In this document: one piece after another, positions 6,947 through 13,228 of the stretch
Position numbering within the stretch: the first letter of the stretch is position 1
How the letters are laid out: each line of letters begins with the position of its first letter
Source of the DNA: DATEEG01 sp035525055
GTDB taxonomy: Bacteria; Actinomycetota; Acidimicrobiia; Spongiisociales; ZC4RG35
NCBI GenBank assembly: GCA_035525055.1
Contig: DATLEZ010000142.1
Location: forward strand, 1 to 15,182
Direction: 5' to 3'
DNA length: 15,182 nucleotides
The notes under the pieces: generated by a model
Told to the model about the DNA's origin: nothing
The model's database searches: none
The model's input: only the letters and a program-made list of their open reading frames with translations
Translations under genes and position numbers: made by a program

Positions 6947-7729
6947 ATGAAGCTCGCCGTTCTTGGCGATCCCGTGTCGCATTCGAAGTCGCCGGCGATA
7001 CACAACGCCGCTCTTGCCGCGGTCGGTCTGGCCGGGACCTATGAAGCAAGGAAGGTCGATGAGCGGGGAGTCCGGGCCGCGTTTGACGAAGTCCGTTCGG
7101 GGGACCTCACCGGCTTCAACGTGACGATGCCCCACAAGGGCCTGGCTGCCGAACTATGCGATCGTCTCGACCCGGATGCCTTCCGCGCCGGGTCGGTGAA
7201 CACGGTGGCACTCATCGACGGAGCCGTCTGGGGTTTCTCCACAGACATCGGTGGGATCCGCGATGCCTGGGGGGGATTGCCCGCCACCGCCCCGGTCTTG
7301 ATCCTTGGGGCAGGGGGAGCAGCGGCGGCGGCGTGCGTCGCTCTCTCGGACCGTCCCCTCTATCTCGCGGCCCGGCGATTCGGGGCCGGGGCCGCCCTGG
7401 TGAATCGATTGCAGGGTCGTGGGTTGGAACTGGCGGCGGGAGAGGTCCGCTGGGGGGTGCCGGTGGTCGGAAGCGTCCTGGTCAACTGCACTCCGATCGG
7501 AATGAAGGGGGAGGCTCTGCCCGAGGACGTCCTGGCTGCTTGCGACGGGCTCCTCGATATGGCGTATGGGTCGATGGTCACCCCGGCGGTCCTGTCAGCC
7601 CGGAAAATGGGGTGCGAGGTCGTGGAAGGCATTGATTTGCTGGTTTTTCAGGCCATTCGATCGTTTGCGATCTGGACCGGTGTGACATCGCCTCTTGAGG
7701 TAATGAGAAAAGCTGCTAAAACCACTTAA
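6947..7729 (+). CDS. aroE: Shikimate 5-dehydrogenase
   Basis: 260 residues. It reduces 3-dehydroshikimate to shikimate with NADPH. Visible: the substrate-binding SHSKSPAIHN (11-20), NVTMPHK (58-64) with catalytic Lys64, SVNT (83-86) with Asn85, STD (98-100) with catalytic Asp100, the nucleotide loop GAGGAA (121-126), NCTPIGM (180-186) and FQAIRSFAIWTG (234-245) with the substrate-contacting Gln. Small deviations are GFSTD in place of the common GxNTD, and no standard NRT motif after the second Rossmann strand (ARRF instead), so cofactor preference is open. ATG 6947 was chosen because the beta strand KLAVLGDPV starts directly there. No SD is present, and tight spacing to mltG suggests coupled translation. 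The last 100 bp and the region after the stop are noticeably more A+T-rich than the gene body. Confidence 0.96.
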   Translation: MKLAVLGDPVSHSKSPAIHNAALAAVGLAGTYEARKVDERGVRAAFDEVRSGDLTGFNVTMPHKGLAAELCDRLDPDAFRAGSVNTVALIDGAVWGFSTDIGGIRDAWGGLPATAPVLILGAGGAAAAACVALSDRPLYLAARRFGAGAALVNRLQGRGLELAAGEVRWGVPVVGSVLVNCTPIGMKGEALPEDVLAACDGLLDMAYGSMVTPAVLSARKMGCEVVEGIDLLVFQAIRSFAIWTGVTSPLEVMRKAAKTT

Positions 7730-7785
7730 GGCCCAGCCATTAAAGGCCGAATCCAAGCGGCAATACCTTAAAAAGGGGTTTGGCA
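7730..7785 (+). promoter_or_regulatory. Short A+T-rich leader with a clear ribosome binding site
   Basis: This 56-bp gap contains CCTTAAAAAGGGG (7767 onward), whose AAGGGG core is a good SD 8 nt before ATG 7786. It is one of only two obvious SD sequences in the window. TACCTT at 7764-7769 fits TANNNT but overlaps the SD region, so it is doubtful as a -10. The SD favours ATG 7786 over the in-frame TTG at 7780. Confidence 0.45.
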
Positions 7786-9087
7786 ATGTCGTTGACAGGG
7801 CATCTCGATGTTTTCCCGCTGGAGGAAGTTCTCCGTCTGCTGGCACGCTCGTACAAATCGGGCTGTCTCCGGGTCGATTCTCCCGATCTCCACGGGCGGG
7901 TCTACCTAAATAATGGCTCCCTCGCGCTCGTCACAGTTGGCAGCGATGAGGACCTTCGTCGACAACTGATCAGTTCCAAACTGGTCGGTGAAGACGCATT
8001 GCGATCCGCCGAAATTGGCGGCAAAAGCCTGAACGACGTTGCATCCGACAACGGTGGCCATCAGCTTCTCGACGATTTCTTCCGTGAGGAAGTTGTCGAG
8101 AGCCTTTATCGGATTCGCAAGCCGGGCCGGGGCCAGTTTGTCTTCAACGTAGATGTGGCTCCTCGCTACCGGGCAGATACTGCCTTTGACGTAGAACTGT
8201 GTGTCTCAGAAGCCGATCGAAGGGCCGCTGAGTGGTCCGACATCGAGTCGATCATTCCGAACATCGACCTTGCTCTCCGTATAAGCCCCGACGCTCCCAA
8301 CGGTGAGCCGGTAACCCTGGCTCCCAACACCTGGCGCCTTGTAGCCGGGTTCGAGGGCTCCGGCACGGTTCGTTCGCTGGCCGACAGGCTCGGACTGTCT
8401 CGTTTCCGGGTTGCCAAGGATCTCACTGCTTTGGTCCGCAGTGGATTGGTCGAGGCCGCCATCGCGGCCACAGCCGCGGAACCCGAACCGGTGGCTGTCG
8501 CTCGCCAGGAAGAGCCCGTGCAATCCGACGCGTCGACCGGGTTTGGGTGGCGGGAGTCGGTCGAAGTCGTTCCCGCCCCGGCGATGTATGAGCCGGACCC
8601 GCCGGCCTACGAGGCCCCCCAGCCGGCCTACGAGGCCCCCCAGCCGACGTACGCCCCAAGCAACTCTGGACCGGTTGGGGACTATGGACAGGCCAGCTAT
8701 GCGCAGCCTGAGCCGGCCGAGTCGGTTTACAACCCATTCACCTCGCCGGAACCTGAAGTGGAACCTGTGCTCGAACAGACCTATATCCAGCCCGAGGAGG
8801 CCAAGCCTGAGGAGATCAGGCCCGAGGAGGCCAGAGAATCCGCACAGCCCGATTCTTACAATCAGGGTTGGTGGACTGAACCTGCCGAGGCCGGAGACGC
8901 ACCCGAAGGTGATCCGACCGCCGAGCTTCCGGTCGATCCCGACAGGCCGGCCGATCCGGCCGACGCGTTCCTCGATCGTGTCTTCTCCCAACTCGATGAA
9001 ACACCCGAAGGTCAGGGGACTTCCCACGGAACCACTCACGGGTTCCTCAAGCGCCGCCGCATGAGCTCCATCGGAGCCGACGAATAG
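7786..9087 (+). CDS. DUF4388 (PATAN-like) domain protein with winged helix and disordered tail
   Basis: 433 residues. Residues 1-160 look like a DUF4388 domain: LTGHLDVFPLEEVLRLLARS, then SGCLRVDSP and GRVYLNNGSLALV. An acidic helical region ending near RKPGRGQFVFNVD follows. Residues about 185-225 resemble a winged helix (TVRSLADRLGLSRFRVAKDLTALVRSGLVEA). The rest (about 230-410) is a Pro/Glu/Ala/Tyr-rich, probably disordered linker with repeats, and the end is conserved-looking (FLDRVFSQLDE ... GFLKRRRMSSIGADE). DUF4388 proteins are known mainly as adaptors linked to small GTPases, two-component signalling and surface motility; the exact role is unknown. The prepilin peptidase gene next door suggests a pilus or secretion link (inference). 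There is no signal peptide or membrane span. The opposite-strand 312-codon frame is a shadow. Confidence 0.8.
   Translation: MSLTGHLDVFPLEEVLRLLARSYKSGCLRVDSPDLHGRVYLNNGSLALVTVGSDEDLRRQLISSKLVGEDALRSAEIGGKSLNDVASDNGGHQLLDDFFREEVVESLYRIRKPGRGQFVFNVDVAPRYRADTAFDVELCVSEADRRAAEWSDIESIIPNIDLALRISPDAPNGEPVTLAPNTWRLVAGFEGSGTVRSLADRLGLSRFRVAKDLTALVRSGLVEAAIAATAAEPEPVAVARQEEPVQSDASTGFGWRESVEVVPAPAMYEPDPPAYEAPQPAYEAPQPTYAPSNSGPVGDYGQASYAQPEPAESVYNPFTSPEPEVEPVLEQTYIQPEEAKPEEIRPEEARESAQPDSYNQGWWTEPAEAGDAPEGDPTAELPVDPDRPADPADAFLDRVFSQLDETPEGQGTSHGTTHGFLKRRRMSSIGADE
8602..8652 (+). repeat. Tandem 21-bp repeat coding for PAYEAPQ units
   Basis: Two perfect copies of a 21-bp unit (8602-8622 and 8623-8643) are followed by a partial, diverged third copy. 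Each unit encodes PAYEAPQ. The repeat lies in the disordered tail of the DUF4388 protein and can expand or contract without changing frame. Confidence 0.85.
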
Positions 9088-9208
9088 CCGGGATCCCGGG
9101 ACGGGCAACCGTTTCGGGACTCCGACCTGATTCGGGCAGATCACCTAAAGCGGGCGATCTCAATGGCGGGTTTCACCCGGGTCCGAGGTCTAACGTCGCT
9201 CTACCGCT
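9088..9208. promoter_or_regulatory. Intergenic region before the prepilin peptidase, with dyads and a candidate -10
   Basis: 121 bp. It opens with the perfect palindrome CCGGGATCCCGG (9088-9099) directly after the stop codon. A small hairpin CGGGT-TTC-ACCCG lies at 9167-9179. TAACGT (9191-9196) fits TANNNT and ends 12 nt before the GTG start at 9209, with no SD between. There is no T-tract, so a strong intrinsic terminator is unlikely. Confidence 0.35.
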
Positions 9209-9916
9209 GTGACCGCCCTATTGACTGGCCTGGCCGGACTCCTGGCCGGGCCTTTGCTCCACGGAATTGCTGTACAAGCCGGTTCCGATCGTAAGTTCCA
9301 CCTGGGGCTGACCTGTCCGCGTTGTGGGCAGGACGGCGATGCCTTCTCTCTCCGGTGCGCATGTGGGCGTCTCCGTTGGCGGGAGGCTGCGCTCGGGGTG
9401 GGAGTCGGCCTGGCCGCGGCCGGCATGGCCTGGAAGATCGGGTCACAACCGGTCTTGGTCGCTCACCTGGCCATGGTTGCCGTGACCGGCATTCTTATCG
9501 TCACCGACCTCGATCACTTCAGGATTCCCAACCGGATCCTCTACCCCGGAACCGCCCTCTGCTTCGTCTTGCTGGCCGGCGGTTTCGCCATCGAGCCTGG
9601 GCAGGGGAGTGTGGTCAGAGCCATCGCTGGCGCCGGTATCTACTTCGGCCTATTGCTGCTGGTCTTCGTGGCCGCCAGGGGCGAGGGATTCGGGTTCGGC
9701 GACGTGAAGTTGGCGGGCCTGCTCGGGCTGTTCGCGGCGTTCGAGGCCTATCGGATCCTCGCCTGGGCGTTGATCATCACCGCCTTCCTTGGTGCGATTC
9801 CAGCCGTTGTGTTGCTGCTGATGGGAAAGGGCCGGAAAGCGGCGCTTCCATATGGGCCGCCGCTGATCCTGGGAGCCTGGGGCGCCATCATTTTCTCGAC
9901 GAGCCTCCTTACCTGA
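9209..9916 (+). CDS. Type IV prepilin peptidase (A24 family, GxGD aspartyl protease)
   Basis: 235 residues, mostly hydrophobic with about seven to eight membrane spans. The N-terminal zinc-type cysteine module is present in shortened form: CPRC at 36-39 and CAC at 50-52. The two catalytic aspartates lie in VTDLDHFRIPN (Asp100) and GFGFGDVK (Asp165, the GxGD motif). Such enzymes cut the leader peptides of type IV or Tad pilins and pseudopilins at the cytoplasmic face of the membrane. The Cys module suggests the longer, potentially N-methylating PilD-like class, but the domain is compact. A prepilin peptidase also lies between aroE and aroC in Mycobacterium (Rv2551c region). No pilin, PilB or PilC gene is in the window, so its substrates are encoded elsewhere. 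The start is GTG; a second in-frame option is not compelling. Confidence 0.93.
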   Translation: MTALLTGLAGLLAGPLLHGIAVQAGSDRKFHLGLTCPRCGQDGDAFSLRCACGRLRWREAALGVGVGLAAAGMAWKIGSQPVLVAHLAMVAVTGILIVTDLDHFRIPNRILYPGTALCFVLLAGGFAIEPGQGSVVRAIAGAGIYFGLLLLVFVAARGEGFGFGDVKLAGLLGLFAAFEAYRILAWALIITAFLGAIPAVVLLLMGKGRKAALPYGPPLILGAWGAIIFSTSLLT

Positions 9917-9934
9917 CGGGTGCTGGAGGGCCGA

Positions 9935-9940
9935 TACCAT
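9935..9940 (+). promoter_or_regulatory. Candidate -10 box (TACCAT) for aroC
   Basis: TACCAT fits TANNNT and ends 10 nt before ATG 9951, the same spacing as TAACCT before alaS. CTGACG (9913-9918), 16 nt upstream, is a partial match to TTGACA. No SD lies between box and start. It would give aroC-aroB their own nearly leaderless promoter. Confidence 0.35.
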
Positions 9941-9950
9941 CGCGGCCGTC

Positions 9951-11108
9951 ATGCTTCGTTTTCTCACAGGGGGTGAATCGCACGGACCCGGGCTGGTCGC
10001 CACCGTCGAAGGCCTTCCGGCGGGGCTCGCAGTTTCTAGCGAAGGTATCGCTGCCGAACTGGCCCGTCGGCGGCTCGGGTTCGGGCGTGGAGCCAGGATG
10101 CGGGTCGAGCAGGACGAACTCGAGATCCTGGCCGGTGTGCGCCACGGCAAGACGCTGGGTTCGCCGGTGGCAGTCATCGTCCGCAACTCCGAGTGGCCCC
10201 GGTTCCAGGAGAGCATGAGCGCGAATCCGGTCGAGGACAGCCAGGAGGGCAAGAAGCTCACCGCTCCCCGCCCCGGTCACGCCGACCTGGCGGGGATGAT
10301 GAAGTACGACACCCGCGACGCTCGCGACATCCTCGAGCGAGCCTCGGCCCGCGAAACGGCCGCCCGGACAGTTGTCGGCTACCTGGCCAAGAAGCTCCTG
10401 GCGGAGGTCGACGTAAAGGTGCTGTCGCACGTCGTTTCGATAGGGAAGGTAACCGCCCCCGAGACGCCCCTTCCAAAGTTCGAAGATCTGGCGGTCATCG
10501 ACGAGTCACCGGTTCGCTGCTTCTACCCGGAAACCGCAGCCGCCATGATCGCCGAAATCGAGTCGGCCAAGGCCGACCGCGACACACTGGGTGGTGTCGT
10601 GGAGGTCCTGGTTTATGGCCTTCCGGCGGGAGTTGGCAGCTATGTGCACTGGGACCGCCGCCTCGATGCCCGTCTGGCGCATGCCCTCATGTCGATCCAG
10701 GCGATCAAGGGCGTCGAGTTGGGTGACGGTTTCGAATCAGCCCGACGCAGGGGTTCGGAGGCCCACGACGAGATCTTCTATGAGGACGGCTTCGTGCGTC
10801 ATACCACCCGGGCCGGAGGAACCGAAGGCGGAATGTCGATCGGTGGGCCTTTGCGAGTCAGGGCAGCCATGAAGCCGATCTCAACCGTCCTCAAAGGCCT
10901 GCAAACCGTCGACATCAACACGAAGGAAGCCGAGAAGGCGTTCTACGAGCGGTCCGATACTTGCGCCGTGCCGGCGGCCGGTGTGGTCGCCGAGCAGATG
11001 GTGGCGATCGTGGTCGCCCAGGAGTGTCAGCGCATGTTCGGTGGCGACACGGTCGACGACTTCCGCCGGGGATCGCAGGCGTTCCAGGATCGGTCCGGGC
11101 GGTTCTGA
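9951..11108 (+). CDS. aroC: Chorismate synthase
   Basis: 385 residues. It converts 5-enolpyruvylshikimate-3-phosphate to chorismate using reduced FMN. Signatures are present from the first residues: LTGGESHGPGL (5-15, His11), RPGHADLAGMMKY (107-119, His110), the flavin-binding RDILERASARETAARTVVG (125-143), GGTEGGMSIGGPLRVRAAMKP (289-309) and RSDTCAVPAAGVVAEQMVA (334-352). The length is typical and nothing is missing. In M. tuberculosis this gene was historically named aroF. The stop TGA is directly followed by GTG of the shikimate kinase vestige, and the genes aroC-(aroK)-aroB are contiguous, so co-translation is likely. aroE lies 2.2 kb upstream in the same orientation, so the window holds three intact shikimate-pathway enzymes. 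Confidence 0.98.
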   Translation: MLRFLTGGESHGPGLVATVEGLPAGLAVSSEGIAAELARRRLGFGRGARMRVEQDELEILAGVRHGKTLGSPVAVIVRNSEWPRFQESMSANPVEDSQEGKKLTAPRPGHADLAGMMKYDTRDARDILERASARETAARTVVGYLAKKLLAEVDVKVLSHVVSIGKVTAPETPLPKFEDLAVIDESPVRCFYPETAAAMIAEIESAKADRDTLGGVVEVLVYGLPAGVGSYVHWDRRLDARLAHALMSIQAIKGVELGDGFESARRRGSEAHDEIFYEDGFVRHTTRAGGTEGGMSIGGPLRVRAAMKPISTVLKGLQTVDINTKEAEKAFYERSDTCAVPAAGVVAEQMVAIVVAQECQRMFGGDTVDDFRRGSQAFQDRSGRF

Positions 11109-11213
11109 GTGCCGTTGGGGCTGATCGGAATGATGGGATCCGGCAAGAGCACGGTGTCCTTCCTGGACCCCGACGCAGCGCTGCCGGTGGAGAAACCGTG
11201 GAACGCATACTGA
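11109..11213 (+). pseudogene. aroK: Shikimate kinase vestige (aroK remnant with only the Walker A region)
   Basis: A 34-codon frame lies exactly between aroC and aroB. GTG 11109 follows the aroC stop without a gap, and its own stop TGA (11211-11213) shares a base with the aroB ATG (TGATG). Residues 3-16 read LGLIGMMGSGKSTV, the start of a shikimate kinase with the P-loop GxxxxGKS (Gly7 to Ser14). Intact AroK has about 165-180 residues. Here the next 18 residues (FLDPDAALPVEKPW and flanks) show no substrate-binding Asp/Arg, no second Asp motif and no lid. The simplest reading is an internal deletion of roughly 400 bp or more. A functional kinase must then be encoded elsewhere if the pathway works. 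A misassembly or collapsed read is an alternative. Confidence 0.75.
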
Positions 11214-12238
11214 TGACCATTCCGGCAATGCCGGAAGCGACGTCGGAGATCCTGATCGGCCGGGGATTTCCCGACCCATTCCTGCCGGAGCGGAGTTTCC
11301 GGAGAACGACCGCGATCTTCTCTCAGCATGGCGCCGCGGCAGTCGCCCAACGGGTGTTCGATGCTGTCGGGACTGGCCCACTTATGTACCTTCCGGATCG
11401 AGACGAGGCCAAGACCATGGCTGTAGTCGAGAAGGCTTACCGGTGGCTGGCCGAGGCCCCGCTCGGTCGGCACGACACCATCGTCGGGGTCGGCGGCGGC
11501 GCCGCGACCGACCTGGCCGGCTTTGTCGCCGCGACGTGGCTACGGGGAGTGGAGTCGGTGATGGTCCCAACGACTCTGCTCGGTGCCGTTGACGCTGCGA
11601 TCGGAGGAAAGACCGGCATCAATTTGGAGGGAAAGAACCTGGTCGGTGCCTTCCACTTGCCATCCCGCGTAATTGTCGATCTCGATGTCATGGAGGCGGT
11701 GCCGGCGACCTTGCGACTCGAAGGACTGGCCGAAGCCCTGAAGTCCGGTCTAGTCGCCGACCCCGTCCTGGTCGAGCTCTTCGAACGCCACGGGGCCACG
11801 GCCCCGATGGAGGACGTGGTGACGCGTTCCATCAAGGTGAAGGCCGCGGTAGTGGGCGAGGACTTCCGGGAGGATGGACGACGGGCCGTCCTTAACTTCG
11901 GCCACACCATCGGACATGGGGTGGAGATGGCGGCAGGCATGCCTCATGGGCTGGCGGTAGCCGTCGGCATGGTCGCCGCCGGCGCAGTTTCCGCCGCTCG
12001 CTTCGGGTTTCCAACCCAGTGGCTGACCGACGTCATCTTCTCGATGGGTTTGCCGGTTTCAGCCTTCGGCGTGTCCCGGGATTCTGTCCTCGGATTCGTC
12101 AGCAGAGACAAGAAGAGATCCGCCGATGGCACCCGCATGGTGCTTTTGCGTTCCGTGGGCGATCCTGTGGTCGATCTGGTCGACGACGCCGAAATCGATC
12201 TGGGTTTGGCAGCCGTTGGGATCGGGCGAAGCGTCTAG
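11213..12238 (+). CDS. aroB: 3-dehydroquinate synthase
   Basis: 341 residues from ATG 11213. It converts DAHP to 3-dehydroquinate and needs NAD+ and a divalent metal. The NAD-binding GVGGGAATDLAGFVAATWLRG (92-112), VPTTLLGAVDAAIGGKTGIN (118-137) and GKNLVGAFHLP (140-150) are clear. Predicted metal ligands are Glu174 (GLAEALKSG), His231 (NFGHTIGHGVE) and His245 (PHGLAVAVG). The common HGE is HGL here; HGA occurs in mycobacteria, so this is probably tolerated. The frame stays open upstream through the aroK vestige into aroC, and the upstream residues ETVERIL resemble the last helix of a shikimate kinase. ATG 11213 overlaps the vestige stop (TGATG), and GTGGAAC about 9 nt upstream is a weak SD. 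The start is fairly secure; ATG 11228 is possible. Confidence 0.96.
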   Translation: MTIPAMPEATSEILIGRGFPDPFLPERSFRRTTAIFSQHGAAAVAQRVFDAVGTGPLMYLPDRDEAKTMAVVEKAYRWLAEAPLGRHDTIVGVGGGAATDLAGFVAATWLRGVESVMVPTTLLGAVDAAIGGKTGINLEGKNLVGAFHLPSRVIVDLDVMEAVPATLRLEGLAEALKSGLVADPVLVELFERHGATAPMEDVVTRSIKVKAAVVGEDFREDGRRAVLNFGHTIGHGVEMAAGMPHGLAVAVGMVAAGAVSAARFGFPTQWLTDVIFSMGLPVSAFGVSRDSVLGFVSRDKKRSADGTRMVLLRSVGDPVVDLVDDAEIDLGLAAVGIGRSV

Positions 12239-12308
12239 CTCCGGCTAGTCGGTGAGGGATCCGAGTAACCTTCGGCTCCGGTAATGGCTCTCGCGACCTC
12301 CGTTTGAC
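12239..12308 (+). promoter_or_regulatory. efp leader: candidate -10 and 7-codon mini-ORF
   Basis: TAACCT at 12266-12271 fits TANNNT. 12 nt later an ATG (12284) opens a mini-ORF reading MALATSV, whose TGA (12305-12307) ends 1 nt before the efp ATG at 12309. No SD precedes efp. If transcription starts a few bases before 12284, ribosomes would load on the near-leaderless mini-ORF and reinitiate at efp. This rests on spacing alone. Confidence 0.35.
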
Positions 12309-12866
12309 ATGGCATCTACTAACGACGTACGTCCTGGACAGGCCCTCGATCTCGAAGATGGCATCTTCACCATCGTCGACTATCAGCACGTGAAGCCCGG
12401 CAAGGGCCGGGCGTTTGTACGGATGAAGCTGAAAAACCTGGAGACCGGCCAGGTCCTCGACCGAACGTTTCGGGCCGGTGAAGATGTGACACAGGCCATG
12501 ATCGATCGCCGTGATCACACTTTCCTTTATCGCGACGACTACGGCTTCCACTTCATGAACCTGGACGACTACGGCCAATTCGCCATGAGTGCCGACGATG
12601 TTGGTGAGAATGCCGGCTTCCTGGCAGACGGCATGACTGTCACCCTCGCCCTCTACAAAGGGAATCCGATAGCGGTCGATCTCCCGGCCTCGGTTGAAAT
12701 GGAGATCACTTACACCGAGCCAGGCGTGAAAGGCGATCGCGTATCCGGTGCGACGAAACCGGCGACGACCCAGACCGGCCTAGTCGTGCAGGTGCCGCTG
12801 TTCGTCACTATCGGAGATCACATCAAAGTCGACACGCGCACCGGCTCGTACATCACCCGAGCGTGA
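12309..12866 (+). CDS. efp: Elongation factor P
   Basis: 185 residues, the standard three beta-barrel length. EF-P binds between the P and E sites of stalled ribosomes and speeds peptide bond formation at consecutive prolines. The domain I loop is HVKPGKGRAFVRMKLKN (27-43), with the tip lysine Lys32 in the position that is lysylated, 5-aminopentanolated or left unmodified in different bacteria. Actinobacterial EF-P often has PGKGP here; this protein has Arg34 instead of Pro. Domain II (LDRTFRAGEDVTQA, TFLYRDDYGFHFMNLDDY) and the domain III signature (GDRVSGATKPATTQTGLVVQVPLFVTIGD, then IKVDTRTGSYITR) are complete. The stop overlaps nusB by 4 bp (GTGA). No epm-like modification gene is in the window. 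pepQ and aroQ, often upstream, are missing. Confidence 0.98.
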   Translation: MASTNDVRPGQALDLEDGIFTIVDYQHVKPGKGRAFVRMKLKNLETGQVLDRTFRAGEDVTQAMIDRRDHTFLYRDDYGFHFMNLDDYGQFAMSADDVGENAGFLADGMTVTLALYKGNPIAVDLPASVEMEITYTEPGVKGDRVSGATKPATTQTGLVVQVPLFVTIGDHIKVDTRTGSYITRA

Positions 12867-13228
12867 CAGTTGAGCCCCGCGACCTGGCGGTTCAGGCTCT
12901 ATATGAAGCGGATCAGCGGGACCTAAGCAATCGCCATGAGGACCTTCCCCCCAAGGCGGCGCGGCTAGTAGCGGGAGTGCTTGAGCATGTCAGAGAACTC
13001 GACGACGAGATCGACAGCGCCTCGGAGCATTGGCGGGTACAACGGATGCCCGTGGTGGACCGGGCGATCCTGCGGCTCGGCCTCTACGAATTGCGGTACG
13101 AACGAGACACGCCGGCGGCGGTGGTCGTCGCCGAGGCAGTGCGGCTAGCGAAGACCTTCAGCACGGAACGCTCCGGAGCGTTCGTGAACGGCGTCCTGGC
13201 GACGCTGGCCGAACAGGAACGGGGCTAA
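12863..13228 (+). CDS. nusB: Transcription antitermination factor NusB
   Basis: 121 residues, slightly shorter than most NusB proteins (about 130-150). The fold-typical segments are present: DLAVQALYEADQRDL near the N-terminus, a helical middle (LVAGVLEHVRELDDEID), WRVQRMPVVDRAILRLGLYELRY (about 58-80) and AVVVAEAVRLAKTFSTERSGAFVNGVLATLAEQ at the end. NusB with NusE (S10) binds boxA RNA and supports rRNA antitermination. The usual Arg-rich N-terminal RRxARE stretch is reduced to EPRD, so RNA contacts there may differ, or the start could lie elsewhere; however GTG 12863 overlaps the efp stop in a normal GTGA coupling. efp-nusB adjacency is conserved in Actinomycetota and Firmicutes. The stop overlaps that of the convergent hydrolase. 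Confidence 0.95.
   Translation: MTVEPRDLAVQALYEADQRDLSNRHEDLPPKAARLVAGVLEHVRELDDEIDSASEHWRVQRMPVVDRAILRLGLYELRYERDTPAAVVVAEAVRLAKTFSTERSGAFVNGVLATLAEQERG

Noticed and set aside
7730..7785. Riboswitch (for example c-di-GMP type) before the DUF4388 gene
   Set aside because: The 56-bp gap is too short and lacks conserved riboswitch cores. It holds mainly an SD.
9088..9099. CCGGGATCCCGG as a transcription terminator
   Set aside because: A 12-bp palindrome with no loop and no following T-run. Likely chance in a G+C-rich sequence, though its position after a stop is noted.
8206..9144. 312-codon minus-strand frame opposite the DUF4388 gene
   Set aside because: Repetitive Gly/Leu/Arg composition mirrors the Pro/Glu-rich repeats on the other strand. 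No start signal or motif.
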